This document shows positions 15,063 to 23,302 of a stretch of DNA of 29,504 nt, piece after piece; within the stretch, counting starts at the first letter, position 1; every line of letters begins with the position of its first letter. The translations under genes and the position numbers were made by a program. The notes under the pieces were generated by a model. That model did not search any database. It saw only the letters and a program-made list of their open reading frames with translations, and had not been told where the DNA came from. Origin of the DNA: JAOAFZ01 sp964407325 (lineage in GTDB: Bacteria; Patescibacteriota; Microgenomatia; UBA1406; GWC2-37-13); NCBI GenBank assembly GCA_964407325.1, contig CAYOVA010000017.1, forward strand, positions 1-29,504. Direction: 5' to 3'.

Positions 15063-16274
15063 ATGACAAGCTCAGCAAAACCATCCAAACACTACATCAA
15101 CCTTACCGAACAGTACACGGCTCACAACTATCACCCCCTTCCTATCGTGATACACAAAGCAAAAGGGGTATGGGTGTGGGATGTTGAAGGCAAAAAGTAC
15201 ATGGATATGCTCTCCTCCTACTCTGCTCTTAATCAGGGTCATGCCCATCCTACAATCCGAAAAGCAGCAATTGACCAAATGAAGCGCATTCCCGTAACTT
15301 CACGGGCATTTTTTAATGACCAACTCGGTGACTTCGCCAAAAAACTGTGCAAACTCACCCATAAAGACAAGATTCTCCCTATGAACTCTGGTACCGAAGC
15401 GGTTGAGACGTCGTTAAAAATTGCACGCAAATGGGGGCACGTTATAAAAGGCGTTCCCGAGGGCAACCAGGAGATCATTACCTTTACCAATAACTTTCAT
15501 GGAAGAACGATATCGGTAATCTCCTTCTCGACCGAACCGCAGTACCGATTTGGTTTCGGTCCGTATACAGGTGGATTCATTACCATTCCGTATGGAGATA
15601 TCAAAGCGCTTCAAAAGGCCATAACTAAAAAGACCGTAGCTATCCTTATCGAACCCATTCAGGGGGAAGGTGGCGTTATTGTCCCTCCACCTGGGTATCT
15701 GAAACAAGCATACGAACTGTGCAAAAACAATAATGTGCTCTTTATCGCTGATGAAGTTCAAACAGGTCTTGCAAGAACTGGCAAAATGTTCGCCTGCGAT
15801 CATGAAGACATAATTCCCGATATGTATGTTCTGGGGAAAGCCCTTTCAGGCGGTTTTTATCCAATCTCAGCTGTTGCTGCCAACGACGATATCATGAAAG
15901 TCATCACTCCGGGAGATCACGGCTCTACTTTTGGTGGCAATCCCCTCGCGGCTGCTATCGGTTCAGCTGCACTCGATGTGTTAATCAAAGAAAAACTGGC
16001 AAGCAAAGCAGCAAAACTGGGCAATTATTTCACGGAACAACTAATGAACATTCGTTCACCACATGTAAAAGAGATACGAGGGAAGGGTCTGCTTATTGGC
16101 GTGGAGATCAAAAAAGAATCTGGCAAAGCAATGGAGTTTTGTTACCGGTTAATGAATGAAGGAATTCTCTGCAAAGATACCCATGAACAGACAATGCGCT
16201 TTGCACCGGCCCTTACCATTACCCAAGAAGAAATTGACTGGGCTATGAAGCGAATCACCAAGGTGTTATCGTAA
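15063..16274 (+). CDS. rocD: Ornithine aminotransferase
   Basis: The enzyme converts ornithine and 2-oxoglutarate to glutamate-semialdehyde (which cyclises to pyrroline-5-carboxylate) and glutamate, using PLP. The start chosen is ATG 15063 (403 residues, MTSSAKPSKHYINLTEQYTAHNYHPLPIV), the usual N-terminus of bacterial RocD. An upstream in-frame ATG at 15027 adds an unrelated stretch. Class III aminotransferase features are MNSGTEAVE (about 107-115), FHGRTI, EPIQGEGG, ADEVQTGLARTGK (Asp about 230) and the PLP lysine in LGKALSGGF (about 259). STFGGNPLA and the ALTIT end are also typical. The promoter leaves a leader of about 50 nt without a clear Shine-Dalgarno sequence. proC lies 2.6 kb downstream and would reduce the product to proline. 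Confidence 0.93.
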   Translation: MTSSAKPSKHYINLTEQYTAHNYHPLPIVIHKAKGVWVWDVEGKKYMDMLSSYSALNQGHAHPTIRKAAIDQMKRIPVTSRAFFNDQLGDFAKKLCKLTHKDKILPMNSGTEAVETSLKIARKWGHVIKGVPEGNQEIITFTNNFHGRTISVISFSTEPQYRFGFGPYTGGFITIPYGDIKALQKAITKKTVAILIEPIQGEGGVIVPPPGYLKQAYELCKNNNVLFIADEVQTGLARTGKMFACDHEDIIPDMYVLGKALSGGFYPISAVAANDDIMKVITPGDHGSTFGGNPLAAAIGSAALDVLIKEKLASKAAKLGNYFTEQLMNIRSPHVKEIRGKGLLIGVEIKKESGKAMEFCYRLMNEGILCKDTHEQTMRFAPALTITQEEIDWAMKRITKVLS

Positions 16275-16308
16275 AGGCATGTCTTCGGTCCGAGCTCCTT
16301 CATACCCT

Positions 16309-17712
16309 TTATGCAGCTTTTCGCTTAAATAATCGTGACTGGGTATACGTAAATGACTTGGGCTTTATTGCAACCGGTTTTGTGTTTGTAGCACCTGTAT
16401 TACCGTTGTAGAAATTATAATTTTCAATCTGCACATGCGGAATTGCCAATGCAGGAAACTGTTCAGAAGAAATTCCTACAGCACTATATAACGCTGCAAC
16501 GCCTTCACGTAACTGCCCATACCCTGCTTCAATAAAGGTGTTTAGGAGACGGGCTGTTTTTACATCAAGCTCATGTTGTGCACTCGGATATCTTTGCAAC
16601 TGATCTCGCAGTTGTCGATAATAATACAATAACGAGCCAAATGAACCAACTAAATGCTCAGAGACATCTTCACAAGGACCGGTCATTGCATTTCCGTCGC
16701 TTCCCACTCTCCCCTCCCAGTTAAAGGGTCTCTGCAGTCCTACCATCAATCCGATATACTTATCAAGCCATTTAGCCGTTAACCCTTCAACAGAACGCGG
16801 AATCGTATACCAAAAATTGAGCATTTTCATTTTGTAGCAGGTTTTCTCATCAATGGCGGGTTTGTTCATTGACGCAAGCTCGTCCAAATGTCCAAAATAA
16901 TCGTACGACTCGTAGATAGTTTTCTCAAATTTATCAAATGAACCGAGGTGTTTCATAAATAACACGGCAGAGTTGGCAGGATTACGGGATTGAAAATAAT
17001 GAAATGCCTTTTTTACGTTCAAAGATGTTTCCGGGGTTAAAAATGCCTGCGGGTTGTCTTGAGAACTATAAATATCAAGATAATCAAAAAACCCACCATA
17101 CTCTTCCACCATTCCTTCAAAAATTGCAAACTGCTGTGCTTCATACGGGTCCACATCCTTAAACTTGCGCACTTTCCTTTTTGGAGCGGGATATTCCTGT
17201 CTATACCGTTCATAGGCAAACATTGTTGTAACCAGTGTTTCGCTGTCCAATACATAGTCATCCTCAACCTTGTCTCCGTTCTTTGCGGCCATATCAGCCA
17301 CAAATACATCCCACGTCTGTTCTCCCTGGTATTTGCGAAACGGGTTCTGGTAGTTGTTCAACTCAAGAAACTGAAACCCATTGCGAGACAGCTGTCCCGA
17401 TGCTGCTTCCCCATCGTCATGAGCGTGCCAGATGTTCTTGACCAAATCCATACGGACAATCGCCGAGAAGAATGGCATTTCCGTGGTCATTCTATCAAGT
17501 TCTATTATGCCCGCCATCCGATGCATTTCATCGGTTTCAAAAAACAGGTTCTGTGGATCTTCGGGAGGAAGATCATAGGGGCGGTGCGGTGAAGTAACCC
17601 AGCGCAACACCATATCGCGGTCTTGTCTTTCTATATCAGCCCACAGTGCACGGGTTTTTTTAGAACCTGAGAACAAACTGTCGGGTTGGTAACTATCAAA
17701 TTCCAGTGCCAT
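16309..17712 (-). CDS. Unrecognised 467-residue protein
   Basis: I place the start at the ATG at 17710-17712 (MALEFDSYQPDSLF...), 7 nt after the stop of the upstream gene. The longer frame would overlap that gene and adds residues unlike the rest. The protein looks soluble, with no signal peptide or membrane helix, and is rich in aromatic residues and helices. Notable stretches are WHAHDDGEAASGQ (about 92-104), FQFLELNNYQNPFRKYQGEQTW, and a C-terminal region with GPCEDVSEHLVGSFGSLLYYYRQLRDQL. No family is recognised and no catalytic pattern is obvious. It forms a two-gene unit with the gene at 17720-18757, so the two products probably act together. Function unknown. Confidence 0.75.
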   Translation of the reverse strand: MALEFDSYQPDSLFSGSKKTRALWADIERQDRDMVLRWVTSPHRPYDLPPEDPQNLFFETDEMHRMAGIIELDRMTTEMPFFSAIVRMDLVKNIWHAHDDGEAASGQLSRNGFQFLELNNYQNPFRKYQGEQTWDVFVADMAAKNGDKVEDDYVLDSETLVTTMFAYERYRQEYPAPKRKVRKFKDVDPYEAQQFAIFEGMVEEYGGFFDYLDIYSSQDNPQAFLTPETSLNVKKAFHYFQSRNPANSAVLFMKHLGSFDKFEKTIYESYDYFGHLDELASMNKPAIDEKTCYKMKMLNFWYTIPRSVEGLTAKWLDKYIGLMVGLQRPFNWEGRVGSDGNAMTGPCEDVSEHLVGSFGSLLYYYRQLRDQLQRYPSAQHELDVKTARLLNTFIEAGYGQLREGVAALYSAVGISSEQFPALAIPHVQIENYNFYNGNTGATNTKPVAIKPKSFTYTQSRLFKRKAA

Positions 17713-17719
17713 AGGAGAG

Positions 17720-18757
17720 TTAAGACATATAATACAACCCGCTTGTATTGCTTGGGGAAATAGCGTGTATAGGAAGCCTCTTGAGCTTTTCAAACACAGT
17801 CATCACGGTTCCCTGCTTGGGATTAGTGTGTTCAGCGGTTTTATGAAATGAAGGAAGATAATCCCCTATTATTTGATAACTGGGTCTTTTCTGTTGAATC
17901 CCGGAAACTGTTTCGCATAAAAATAATCGCGATCCGGGAGGAGCACAGGAAAGAACGCCGAGCCTATCGGTCCAGTTTTCTCCGTTTTCAATTACCAGAA
18001 ATTGCTCACGAAAAGCCGAAGGTCCTTGGCCAATCGTGTCTTTTCTTCCTACAACTTGTGTTGTCTGCTCAACAAGGAGTTCTTCCAGTAACGAAGTAGG
18101 ATGCAAGGTAAGCCTCGCGATAGCAGGTGCGTTTGCGCGAATTTGTACTCCCAGCAGTCCTCCATTCAAAATGTGCATTGGCTCAATCCCACTGCCTGTT
18201 TCTATTTCAATACCTTCAAAACTGAGCGTTCTTGTGTTAACGTCGCCCCCAATACAAATACCACTAGCAAGACCAGCCGAATCATGCAGAATAGAATATA
18301 CCGCAAACCGGGCAAGAGGTTCAAAACACTTTTTTAATCGTTGAATCTCTTCATCACGGTGGAGTGATCCTGGAAGGGAATAACCACTTTCTTCAAATAC
18401 TCCAGCAGCCACTCGCTCTTCATAGGCTTCGATATCGGGTGACGGTCTTACGGGGTACGTATTATATAAATGTAATCCTGCTGCTTGTTCATCGACAACG
18501 GGTCTGTAGGTATACGGTACTTGTGCGAAAAAGTATGAGGCAGGGTTATTACTAAAAAAATCTGAGGTTTCCGGATGAAACGGCTGAGGTCGCGGTTCAA
18601 AAATTCGGTATATCAACTCTTTAAAATCGCTCTCCGAAAGCTTATCCTCGAATGCTTCCAATCCTATAAATGTTCTTAACGAAGCCCGTGCTGCTTCCAT
18701 GGCCGCCCGGTATTCGTTGGTGAAGGTTTCACTGCTGTATTTATGTGTTTCAGCCAT
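17720..18757 (-). CDS. Unrecognised 345-residue protein, first gene of a pair
   Basis: The protein is soluble-looking, with an N-terminal helical part (residues 1-55) and a mixed second part. FEGIEIETGSGIEPMHILNGGLLGVQIRANAPAI (about 180-215) looks like strands. No family is recognised. The start at 18757 is well supported: AGGAG lies 8 nt upstream (AGGAGAATCGT then ATG), which is rare among the AT-rich genes here, and a minus-strand TATAAT (18793-18798) with TTGAAT (18815-18820) gives a leader of about 30 nt. The 3' end is 7 nt before the next gene. It is divergent from proC, with the two promoters interleaved within 60 bp, so shared control is possible. Confidence 0.75.
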   Translation of the reverse strand: MAETHKYSSETFTNEYRAAMEAARASLRTFIGLEAFEDKLSESDFKELIYRIFEPRPQPFHPETSDFFSNNPASYFFAQVPYTYRPVVDEQAAGLHLYNTYPVRPSPDIEAYEERVAAGVFEESGYSLPGSLHRDEEIQRLKKCFEPLARFAVYSILHDSAGLASGICIGGDVNTRTLSFEGIEIETGSGIEPMHILNGGLLGVQIRANAPAIARLTLHPTSLLEELLVEQTTQVVGRKDTIGQGPSAFREQFLVIENGENWTDRLGVLSCAPPGSRLFLCETVSGIQQKRPSYQIIGDYLPSFHKTAEHTNPKQGTVMTVFEKLKRLPIHAISPSNTSGLYYMS

Positions 18758-18792
18758 ACGATTCTCCTGTTGAAGTAAAAAATGGTTGACTA

Positions 18793-18820
18793 ATTATACC
18801 ACTTTAGTGTAATTATTCAA
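18793..18820 (-). promoter_or_regulatory. Promoter of the unrecognised gene pair
   Basis: On the minus strand TTGAAT (18815-18820) and TATAAT (18793-18798) are 16 nt apart. It is one of the few resident promoters here that yields a leader with a Shine-Dalgarno sequence. Confidence 0.55.
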
Positions 18821-18837
18821 TTATATAGGCTATATGT

Positions 18838-18843
18838 TATAAT
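18838..18843 (+). promoter_or_regulatory. Extended -10 box of proC, leaderless spacing
   Basis: TGT-TATAAT (extended -10 with TGn) ends 6 nt before the ATG at 18850. No good -35 box is present, as is common with an extended -10. Confidence 0.7.
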
Positions 18844-18849
18844 CGAGTT

Positions 18850-19647
18850 ATGAATGGTTCTGTTGCAATAATTGGTGCTGGAAACATGGGCGGGGCTATC
18901 TATCATTCTCTTAGTACTGCCTTACCCCAAACTCATGTATTTGTTTGTGACCCAGACGCAGAAAAATTAGAGAAATTGCAGGTGCCTGATTCCTACCGCT
19001 TGCAGGATGTAAATGATATAACCGCAGCTGATATCAGTTTTGTTTTTTTGTGCATTAAGCCGCAGTCTTTGCCAGCATTTAAAAATCAGCTTACTACTTC
19101 AATCCAAGATACAGTTCTTATTTCCATTCTTGCCGGGACTCCTATAACTAAACTTCAGACTGCCACCGGGGCAACTAAAATAGTGCGTGCCATGCCTAAC
19201 CTTGCTGCCTTTGTTGGCAAAAGTGTTACTGGTTGGATTGCTACCCCGCAGGTAACCTCAGCCGAAAAGCAGGCAGTCAAAAAAATGTTTCAGGCGTTTG
19301 GAACCGAAGTAGAATTGTCGAACGAAGAGAAAATCGACGATATCACCGCTATTTCCGGATCTGGTCCTGCATACTTTTTTTTGCTTACCCAACTCCTTCA
19401 GGAAAAGGCAGTAGAACTTGATTTTTCCAATGAAGAAGCTGCAGAAATTGCCATTCAAACCATAAGCGGAGCTGCTGCTGTGTTGGAAACCGGAACAAAA
19501 TCTGCAAAAGAATGGAAAGAAGCTGTTACCTCCCCTGGCGGAACTACCCAAGCTGCTTTAGAGCATATGGACAAAATGCAGCTCTCCAATATTGTTAAGA
19601 ACGCGATTCAGAAGGCAAAGGAACGGGCAAAGGAGTTATCACAGTAA
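18850..19647 (+). CDS. proC: Pyrroline-5-carboxylate reductase
   Basis: ProC reduces pyrroline-5-carboxylate to L-proline with NAD(P)H in the cytosol. The 265-residue protein shows the nucleotide-binding GAGNMG (residues 9-14), VFLCIKPQ (about 65-72), VRAMPN (112-117), AISGSGPAYFF (167-177) and the family signature VTSPGGTT (226-233). Length matches the family. The transcript should be leaderless, with an extended -10 ending 6 nt before the ATG. The last 9 nt overlap the 3' end of the MurF-like gene on the other strand. With ornithine aminotransferase at 15063-16274 it would complete an ornithine-to-proline route. No proA or proB is in the window. Confidence 0.95.
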   Translation: MNGSVAIIGAGNMGGAIYHSLSTALPQTHVFVCDPDAEKLEKLQVPDSYRLQDVNDITAADISFVFLCIKPQSLPAFKNQLTTSIQDTVLISILAGTPITKLQTATGATKIVRAMPNLAAFVGKSVTGWIATPQVTSAEKQAVKKMFQAFGTEVELSNEEKIDDITAISGSGPAYFFLLTQLLQEKAVELDFSNEEAAEIAIQTISGAAAVLETGTKSAKEWKEAVTSPGGTTQAALEHMDKMQLSNIVKNAIQKAKERAKELSQ

Positions 19648-21066
19648 TTGCTTTAAAAAGTTCGCGGAGAACCGTCCTTCAATCAAAATTACTGTATCAG
19701 GACTGTATGATTTTGCCAACGCCTCTAACAATTCCCCTTCATCAGCCACATAGACGGTCTTTGTACTATCGATTTCTTCAAACAGCTTGTCGGTGGTATA
19801 CAACTGAATAGAAGTCTTTTTCAATTCTGAGAGTATACGTTCATAGGATTGTTTTTTTTCCTTTCCCAATTCGATAATCCCTTTGGAGATAACAATCTTT
19901 TCTTCTTGAGGGAAATGGTTAAGTATTTTGATAGCCTCGATACAACCATTTACGTTTGAATTGCCTGCGTCGCTTAGTACTGTTGTCTTTTTTGGACCGC
20001 TATGCAGTGAGAGTTTGTTCTTTACCGGTTCGAGTTCATGAATTGCCCGTACGATTTTCGGTTGTGACATGCCAAGAATAAACGCAAGATCAACAACCGG
20101 GAGCAGGTTCTGGATAGTGTGGCTTCCCAGCATGGTTGTAGAAATGGTAAATGGTGTAGTATGTCGATGTATTTTTGCGGCAGTCCCTTTATCGGAGACA
20201 CGGATATCGGTGGCATAGATATCGCTCCTTTTCCCAACTGAATATGTTCTTATAGTAAAATCTCTTTTTTTAACAAGACTGTCGTATTCAGGAATATCGC
20301 CATTGATAAACGCAATCCCTTCTTTTTGTAGGAATTCCAGTGGCTCGCTTTCTGCTTTTACAAGATTCTCCTTTGAACCGTACAAATCCAGATGCTGATT
20401 CCCAAACGCTGTTACAACAACATAATCAGGAGGTGCAAACGAACATATTTTTGCAATCTCCCCTACCCGGTACGCACCCACTTCAGCGATAAAATACTGG
20501 GTATTTTGTTTCAGATTTTTGAGAATGCATTGTGCGACTCCGATATCGGTGTTCATGTTTTCGTCGGTTTTTGCTACAGCAAATTCTTCTTGTAATACAT
20601 CGAACAAATACTCCTTTACCGAAGTTTTCCCATAGGATCCGGTAACCATAATCACTTTTGCGTTTGAAGCAGACAGTTTCTTTTGGGCTTTTCGGATAAT
20701 CCCTTCCCTGTACCACCCTACCGGAATATTAGTTACCCAAACCAGAAACGAGACGTCGATAAAGGCAATAACGGGCGTAAGCAGTAACTGGATTGTCAAA
20801 AGCCATTCTGGAAAACGATACGAGAACCAAATGTATCCTATTGCCTCAAGAAAAAGGAACGCAAATATAGCCATATTCCGTGCTCTTTTCCCCGGGAAAA
20901 CCAATCTCATCCCATAAAACAGCTGCCACCACCCCGTTTCTTTTATGTATGATTTCATACGATCCCATCGATATTCTTTAAGCTGGTAACGGTATAGGAA
21001 TTCAAGTACTTTTGAAACGTAGATATAGAGCGTAAAAACCAGAACCAGGAACTTGAGCAAGATCAT
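19639..21066 (-). CDS. MurF-like Mur ligase with an N-terminal membrane domain
   Basis: I place the start at the ATG at 21064-21066 (475 residues), because TACAAT ends 6 nt before it and the longer frame's first 32 residues look like translated upstream DNA. Residues 1-120 carry about three transmembrane helices. The ATP-binding loop VTGSYGKTSVKEY follows (GSYGKTS at 143-149), then TDENMNTDIGV, FIAEVGAYRVGEI, GNQHLDLYGSKENLVKAESEP (with the lysine that is carbamylated in Mur ligases), INGD and a C-terminal ligase domain with VLSDAGNSN. The MurF class joins D-Ala-D-Ala to the UDP-muramoyl tripeptide. The membrane domain is not present in classical MurF, so a wall ligase with a related substrate is also possible. 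Confidence 0.85.
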   Translation of the reverse strand: MILLKFLVLVFTLYIYVSKVLEFLYRYQLKEYRWDRMKSYIKETGWWQLFYGMRLVFPGKRARNMAIFAFLFLEAIGYIWFSYRFPEWLLTIQLLLTPVIAFIDVSFLVWVTNIPVGWYREGIIRKAQKKLSASNAKVIMVTGSYGKTSVKEYLFDVLQEEFAVAKTDENMNTDIGVAQCILKNLKQNTQYFIAEVGAYRVGEIAKICSFAPPDYVVVTAFGNQHLDLYGSKENLVKAESEPLEFLQKEGIAFINGDIPEYDSLVKKRDFTIRTYSVGKRSDIYATDIRVSDKGTAAKIHRHTTPFTISTTMLGSHTIQNLLPVVDLAFILGMSQPKIVRAIHELEPVKNKLSLHSGPKKTTVLSDAGNSNVNGCIEAIKILNHFPQEEKIVISKGIIELGKEKKQSYERILSELKKTSIQLYTTDKLFEEIDSTKTVYVADEGELLEALAKSYSPDTVILIEGRFSANFLKQLL

Positions 21067-21072
21067 AGGTAT

Positions 21073-21078
21073 ATTGTA
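21073..21078 (-). promoter_or_regulatory. -10 box of the MurF-like gene, leaderless spacing
   Basis: A minus-strand TACAAT ends 6 nt before the ATG at 21066. It settles the choice of start. Confidence 0.65.
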
Positions 21079-21130
21079 GCGTATTTCCCCCTCTCTGAAT
21101 CCATATTGCAGCTGAATGTAATAAAACTGT

Positions 21131-21158
21131 TTGGTTTTCCCTAATCCTATAGTACAAT
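21131..21158 (+). promoter_or_regulatory. Promoter of GC-rich cassette B
   Basis: TTGGTT (21131-21136) and TACAAT (21153-21158) are 16 nt apart. The leader would be about 35 nt and contains AAGGAG at 21186-21191. Confidence 0.55.
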
Positions 21159-21199
21159 TCATATATTAAAGGTGACGCCTATCACAAGGAGCTAATCGT

Positions 21200-21661
21200 A
21201 TGGGCGAGAAGGCTTTGGAGAAGATAACTTGTTGGCAGGAAATCCTGCAGCAAGTTAAAGACGGGGTCTTCCCGTCTAAGCGGCTCCGGCGGGTCGACGT
21301 GGCCTGGCCACTCCCGGGAGATGAGCCAGATATGCCAACCCTGCGCTTCCAGCTCGAGTGGTGCGCAGATGAGGCAGGCGACGCTCTATGGCTGCACGGG
21401 CCAGACGGCCGGACCAAGCTGAGGCTGAACAACGACGGGCTGCTGCGGCTGGTGGATCTTGCCGGGTTCGCGCAGATCGGCCTGAACGGCCACCGGCAAT
21501 GGCTGTTCATGTCGGTGAATCATCAGGGCGTCTGGATGTCCCGGACGCAGCACCGCGAGGAGGTCTTGCTCACCTCTGCACACGAAAGCATTGCACACGC
21601 GCTGCTCGATGCGCTCCTGGAGCGCCATCACGAGCAGGAGCTCGCCACTGCCACCGCGTGA
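21200..21661 (+). CDS. Cassette B: GC-rich orphan protein, 153 residues
   Basis: The protein is soluble and highly charged, with several Trp residues. It starts with a helix (CWQEILQQVKDG, residues 11-22), then a strand-rich core (DVAWPLPG, LRFQLEWCADEAGDALWLHGPDGRTKLRLNNDGLLRLVDLAGFAQIGL, about 32-95) and a C-terminal helix (SAHESIAHALLDALLERHHEQ, about 126-146). No family is recognised. The start is decided by AAGGAG 8 nt upstream. Base composition stands out: 39 of 60 bases are G or C at 21301-21360, against 24 of 60 at 22021-22080 in the neighbouring hydrolase. It sits antisense between the MurF-like and hydrolase genes without damaging either, and ends in its own hairpin. Acquisition from a GC-richer source is inferred. 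Confidence 0.72.
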   Translation: MGEKALEKITCWQEILQQVKDGVFPSKRLRRVDVAWPLPGDEPDMPTLRFQLEWCADEAGDALWLHGPDGRTKLRLNNDGLLRLVDLAGFAQIGLNGHRQWLFMSVNHQGVWMSRTQHREEVLLTSAHESIAHALLDALLERHHEQELATATA

Positions 21662-21677
21662 TACGCCGTTCCTTTCG

Positions 21678-21709
21678 GGGGCGCCTGGACTTCATTGTTC
21701 AGGCGTCCC
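21678..21709 (+). terminator. Hairpin ending cassette B
   Basis: GGGGCGCCTG (21678-21687) pairs with CAGGCGTCCC (21700-21709) with one G-U pair and a 12-nt loop, starting 17 nt after the stop codon. No T-run follows. Confidence 0.65.
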
Positions 21710-21779
21710 ACGCAACTCCTACGACTCACGCAAGGTGGATAACGTACATATCACTAGCCACAATGAAGATATTCAAAAA

Positions 21780-22532
21780 TTATTCTGCAAGAAATTCCTT
21801 CATCTCTTTCCAGACATCGTCCGGGTAGCGTATAGGAAGGTTATGACTTTTATGTGGATAGACTACTTTCACAGATCCGGCTATTTTCCATTCCAACTCG
21901 TCCGCATATTCTACCGGTGTATACGTATCGCGTGCACCCCATAGAATAAGTGTAGGAATGGTAATTTTTTCCGGTAAATCGGATAAGTCCTGGGTAATAA
22001 TTTTACGGAAATTCGGTTCCAAATGCGGGTACTTTGCCAGGTCCGAATTCCGGAAAAAAACACGGTATATCATAAGTTTTATTGAGTGGAACTGCTCCTC
22101 AAAAAACGGGAAGTAATTTTTACTAATCGTATTGACCGCCGAAGCAACTTTAGAGGATTTTCCTGTTCTCTTAAACGAAGTAGCGCACAAAATCAAATGC
22201 GATATTGGCATTAGGTTGTTTGCAGCAATAAAAATGCCGCAGCTTCCTCCAAAGGAGTGTCCAAAATAGACCGGCTTCTCTACTTCCAGCTGATTCAGCA
22301 GTTCGACAATGCAGGCAGAATACTCCTCTACTCCCCAGCTGGCATCAGGATTGTCGCTTTTGCCAAAGCCGGGTAAATCAAAAATAATGGTCTTCCATTT
22401 GCGGGATGCCTTTAAGGCAAGTTTCCGAAGACTTTTATGAGTACCCCCCCAGCCGTGAACGAAGACGATTGTCTGGTCAGCTTTACCGAAGGTTTCGTAG
22501 TATATAGTTTTTCCAAATACAGAAATGTGCAT
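21780..22532 (-). CDS. Alpha/beta hydrolase
   Basis: The 250-residue protein starts at the ATG at 22530-22532 (MHISVFGKTIYYETFG...); TACAAT ends 7 nt before it. The first seven residues of the longer frame would cover that promoter. The alpha/beta-hydrolase pattern is complete: oxyanion HGWGG (26-30), FDLPGFGKSD, nucleophile elbow GHSFGG (Ser about 93), acid Asp in LWGARDTYTP (about 202) and catalytic His in SHNLP (about 230). The substrate is not readable; esterase, thioesterase or C-C hydrolase roles are all possible. Cassette B lies just beyond its 3' end on the other strand. It diverges from the HAD gene at 22581 through two close leaderless promoters. Confidence 0.9.
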   Translation of the reverse strand: MHISVFGKTIYYETFGKADQTIVFVHGWGGTHKSLRKLALKASRKWKTIIFDLPGFGKSDNPDASWGVEEYSACIVELLNQLEVEKPVYFGHSFGGSCGIFIAANNLMPISHLILCATSFKRTGKSSKVASAVNTISKNYFPFFEEQFHSIKLMIYRVFFRNSDLAKYPHLEPNFRKIITQDLSDLPEKITIPTLILWGARDTYTPVEYADELEWKIAGSVKVVYPHKSHNLPIRYPDDVWKEMKEFLAE

Positions 22533-22539
22533 CTTGCTT

Positions 22540-22545
22540 ATTGTA
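22540..22545 (-). promoter_or_regulatory. -10 box of the alpha/beta hydrolase, leaderless spacing
   Basis: A minus-strand TACAAT ends 7 nt before the ATG at 22532. It lies 24 bp from the divergent HAD -10 box. Confidence 0.6.
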
Positions 22546-22569
22546 TCAGACACAGCTATATTATTTTGC

Positions 22570-22575
22570 TAAAAT
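22570..22575 (+). promoter_or_regulatory. -10 box of the HAD phosphatase, leaderless spacing
   Basis: TAAAAT ends 5 nt before the ATG at 22581. No Shine-Dalgarno sequence is present. Confidence 0.5.
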
Positions 22576-22580
22576 ACGGT

Positions 22581-23228
22581 ATGAAAAAAAGAAACTCTAA
22601 TATCAAAGCTGTATTGTTCGATGTTGACGGAACGCTGCTTGATACCACCGAGTTTATCCTTCAGGCATATGAGTACACCCTTCATAAATATAACTTTGTC
22701 ACTGACCAATTCCGAGACCAGATGGTAGTCTTGTTCGGTAAGCCTCTTATCGACTGCTATAAGATACTTGCACCCGATGGAAACCATGAAGATCTATGCC
22801 TAATTCATGATAAATGGCAAAATGAAAACCTGCATTTAGTTCAGCCCTTCAAAACTGTTCCAGAGACAGTGGATGCTTTGCAAAAGCGTGGAGTACGTAT
22901 GAGCTCGGTAACAAACAGACTGCGAGAATCAGCTACAACTATTCTTGGATACTCCGCTATCGATAAGCAAATGGAAGTAGTATTGGGTTTTGAGGATGTG
23001 GTAAACCCGAAACCTCATCCTGAAGGGATACTTAAAGCAATTGAAATAATGAAGGTGAAACCCGAAGAAACGGTAATGGTCGGCGATTCGGAATTTGATA
23101 TTATCGCCGGGAAAGAAGCCGGGGTTATTACCGTAGGAGTGCGGACGGGACTGCATCCCGAAGCGATGGAAAAAGCGAAACCGGATTATGTGATAGATAC
23201 TATGGATGAACTGCTTGATATTGTATAG
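22581..23228 (+). CDS. HAD-family phosphatase (phosphoglycolate phosphatase/PpaX-like)
   Basis: The start chosen is ATG 22581 (215 residues). It places the nucleophile motif FDVDGTLLDT (Asp14, Asp16) near the N-terminus; the longer upstream frame lies inside the hydrolase gene. Other motifs are SSVTNR (Thr111, motif II), NPKPHPEGI (Lys144, motif III) and MVGDSEFDI (Asp169 and Asp173, motif IV). A helical cap between residues 20 and 90 marks the Gph/beta-phosphoglucomutase subfamily. Small phosphometabolites such as phosphoglycolate or pyrophosphate are usual substrates; which one cannot be told. The last codon lies 24 bp before the cassette C promoter. Confidence 0.9.
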   Translation: MKKRNSNIKAVLFDVDGTLLDTTEFILQAYEYTLHKYNFVTDQFRDQMVVLFGKPLIDCYKILAPDGNHEDLCLIHDKWQNENLHLVQPFKTVPETVDALQKRGVRMSSVTNRLRESATTILGYSAIDKQMEVVLGFEDVVNPKPHPEGILKAIEIMKVKPEETVMVGDSEFDIIAGKEAGVITVGVRTGLHPEAMEKAKPDYVIDTMDELLDIV

Positions 23229-23252
23229 ACTTCTTTTTTATATCCAATTTAC

Positions 23253-23258
23253 TATAAT
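23253..23258 (+). promoter_or_regulatory. -10 box of GC-rich cassette C
   Basis: TATAAT is 45 nt upstream of the first ATG; the -35 region is weak (TTCTTT at 23231). The leader contains a small hairpin CCAGG-GACTT-CCTGG (23267-23281) followed by AGGAGG, so ribosome access could be modulated. Confidence 0.5.
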
Positions 23259-23302
23259 AGTGACGTCCAGGGACTTCCTGGGTACTGTAGGAGGACCATG
23301 TT

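Noticed and set aside
13402..15414. GACGTCGT appears at 11553, 13403, 13736 and 15406, with a related ACGTCGT at 10619
   Set aside because: Most copies lie in coding DNA at different codon positions. GACGTC itself is about as frequent as chance predicts (seven sites in the window), so I see no functional reason.
21386..21828. Other long frames overlapping cassette B
   Set aside because: GC-rich DNA lacks stop codons by chance. Only the frame from 21200 has a Shine-Dalgarno sequence and ends before the hairpin.
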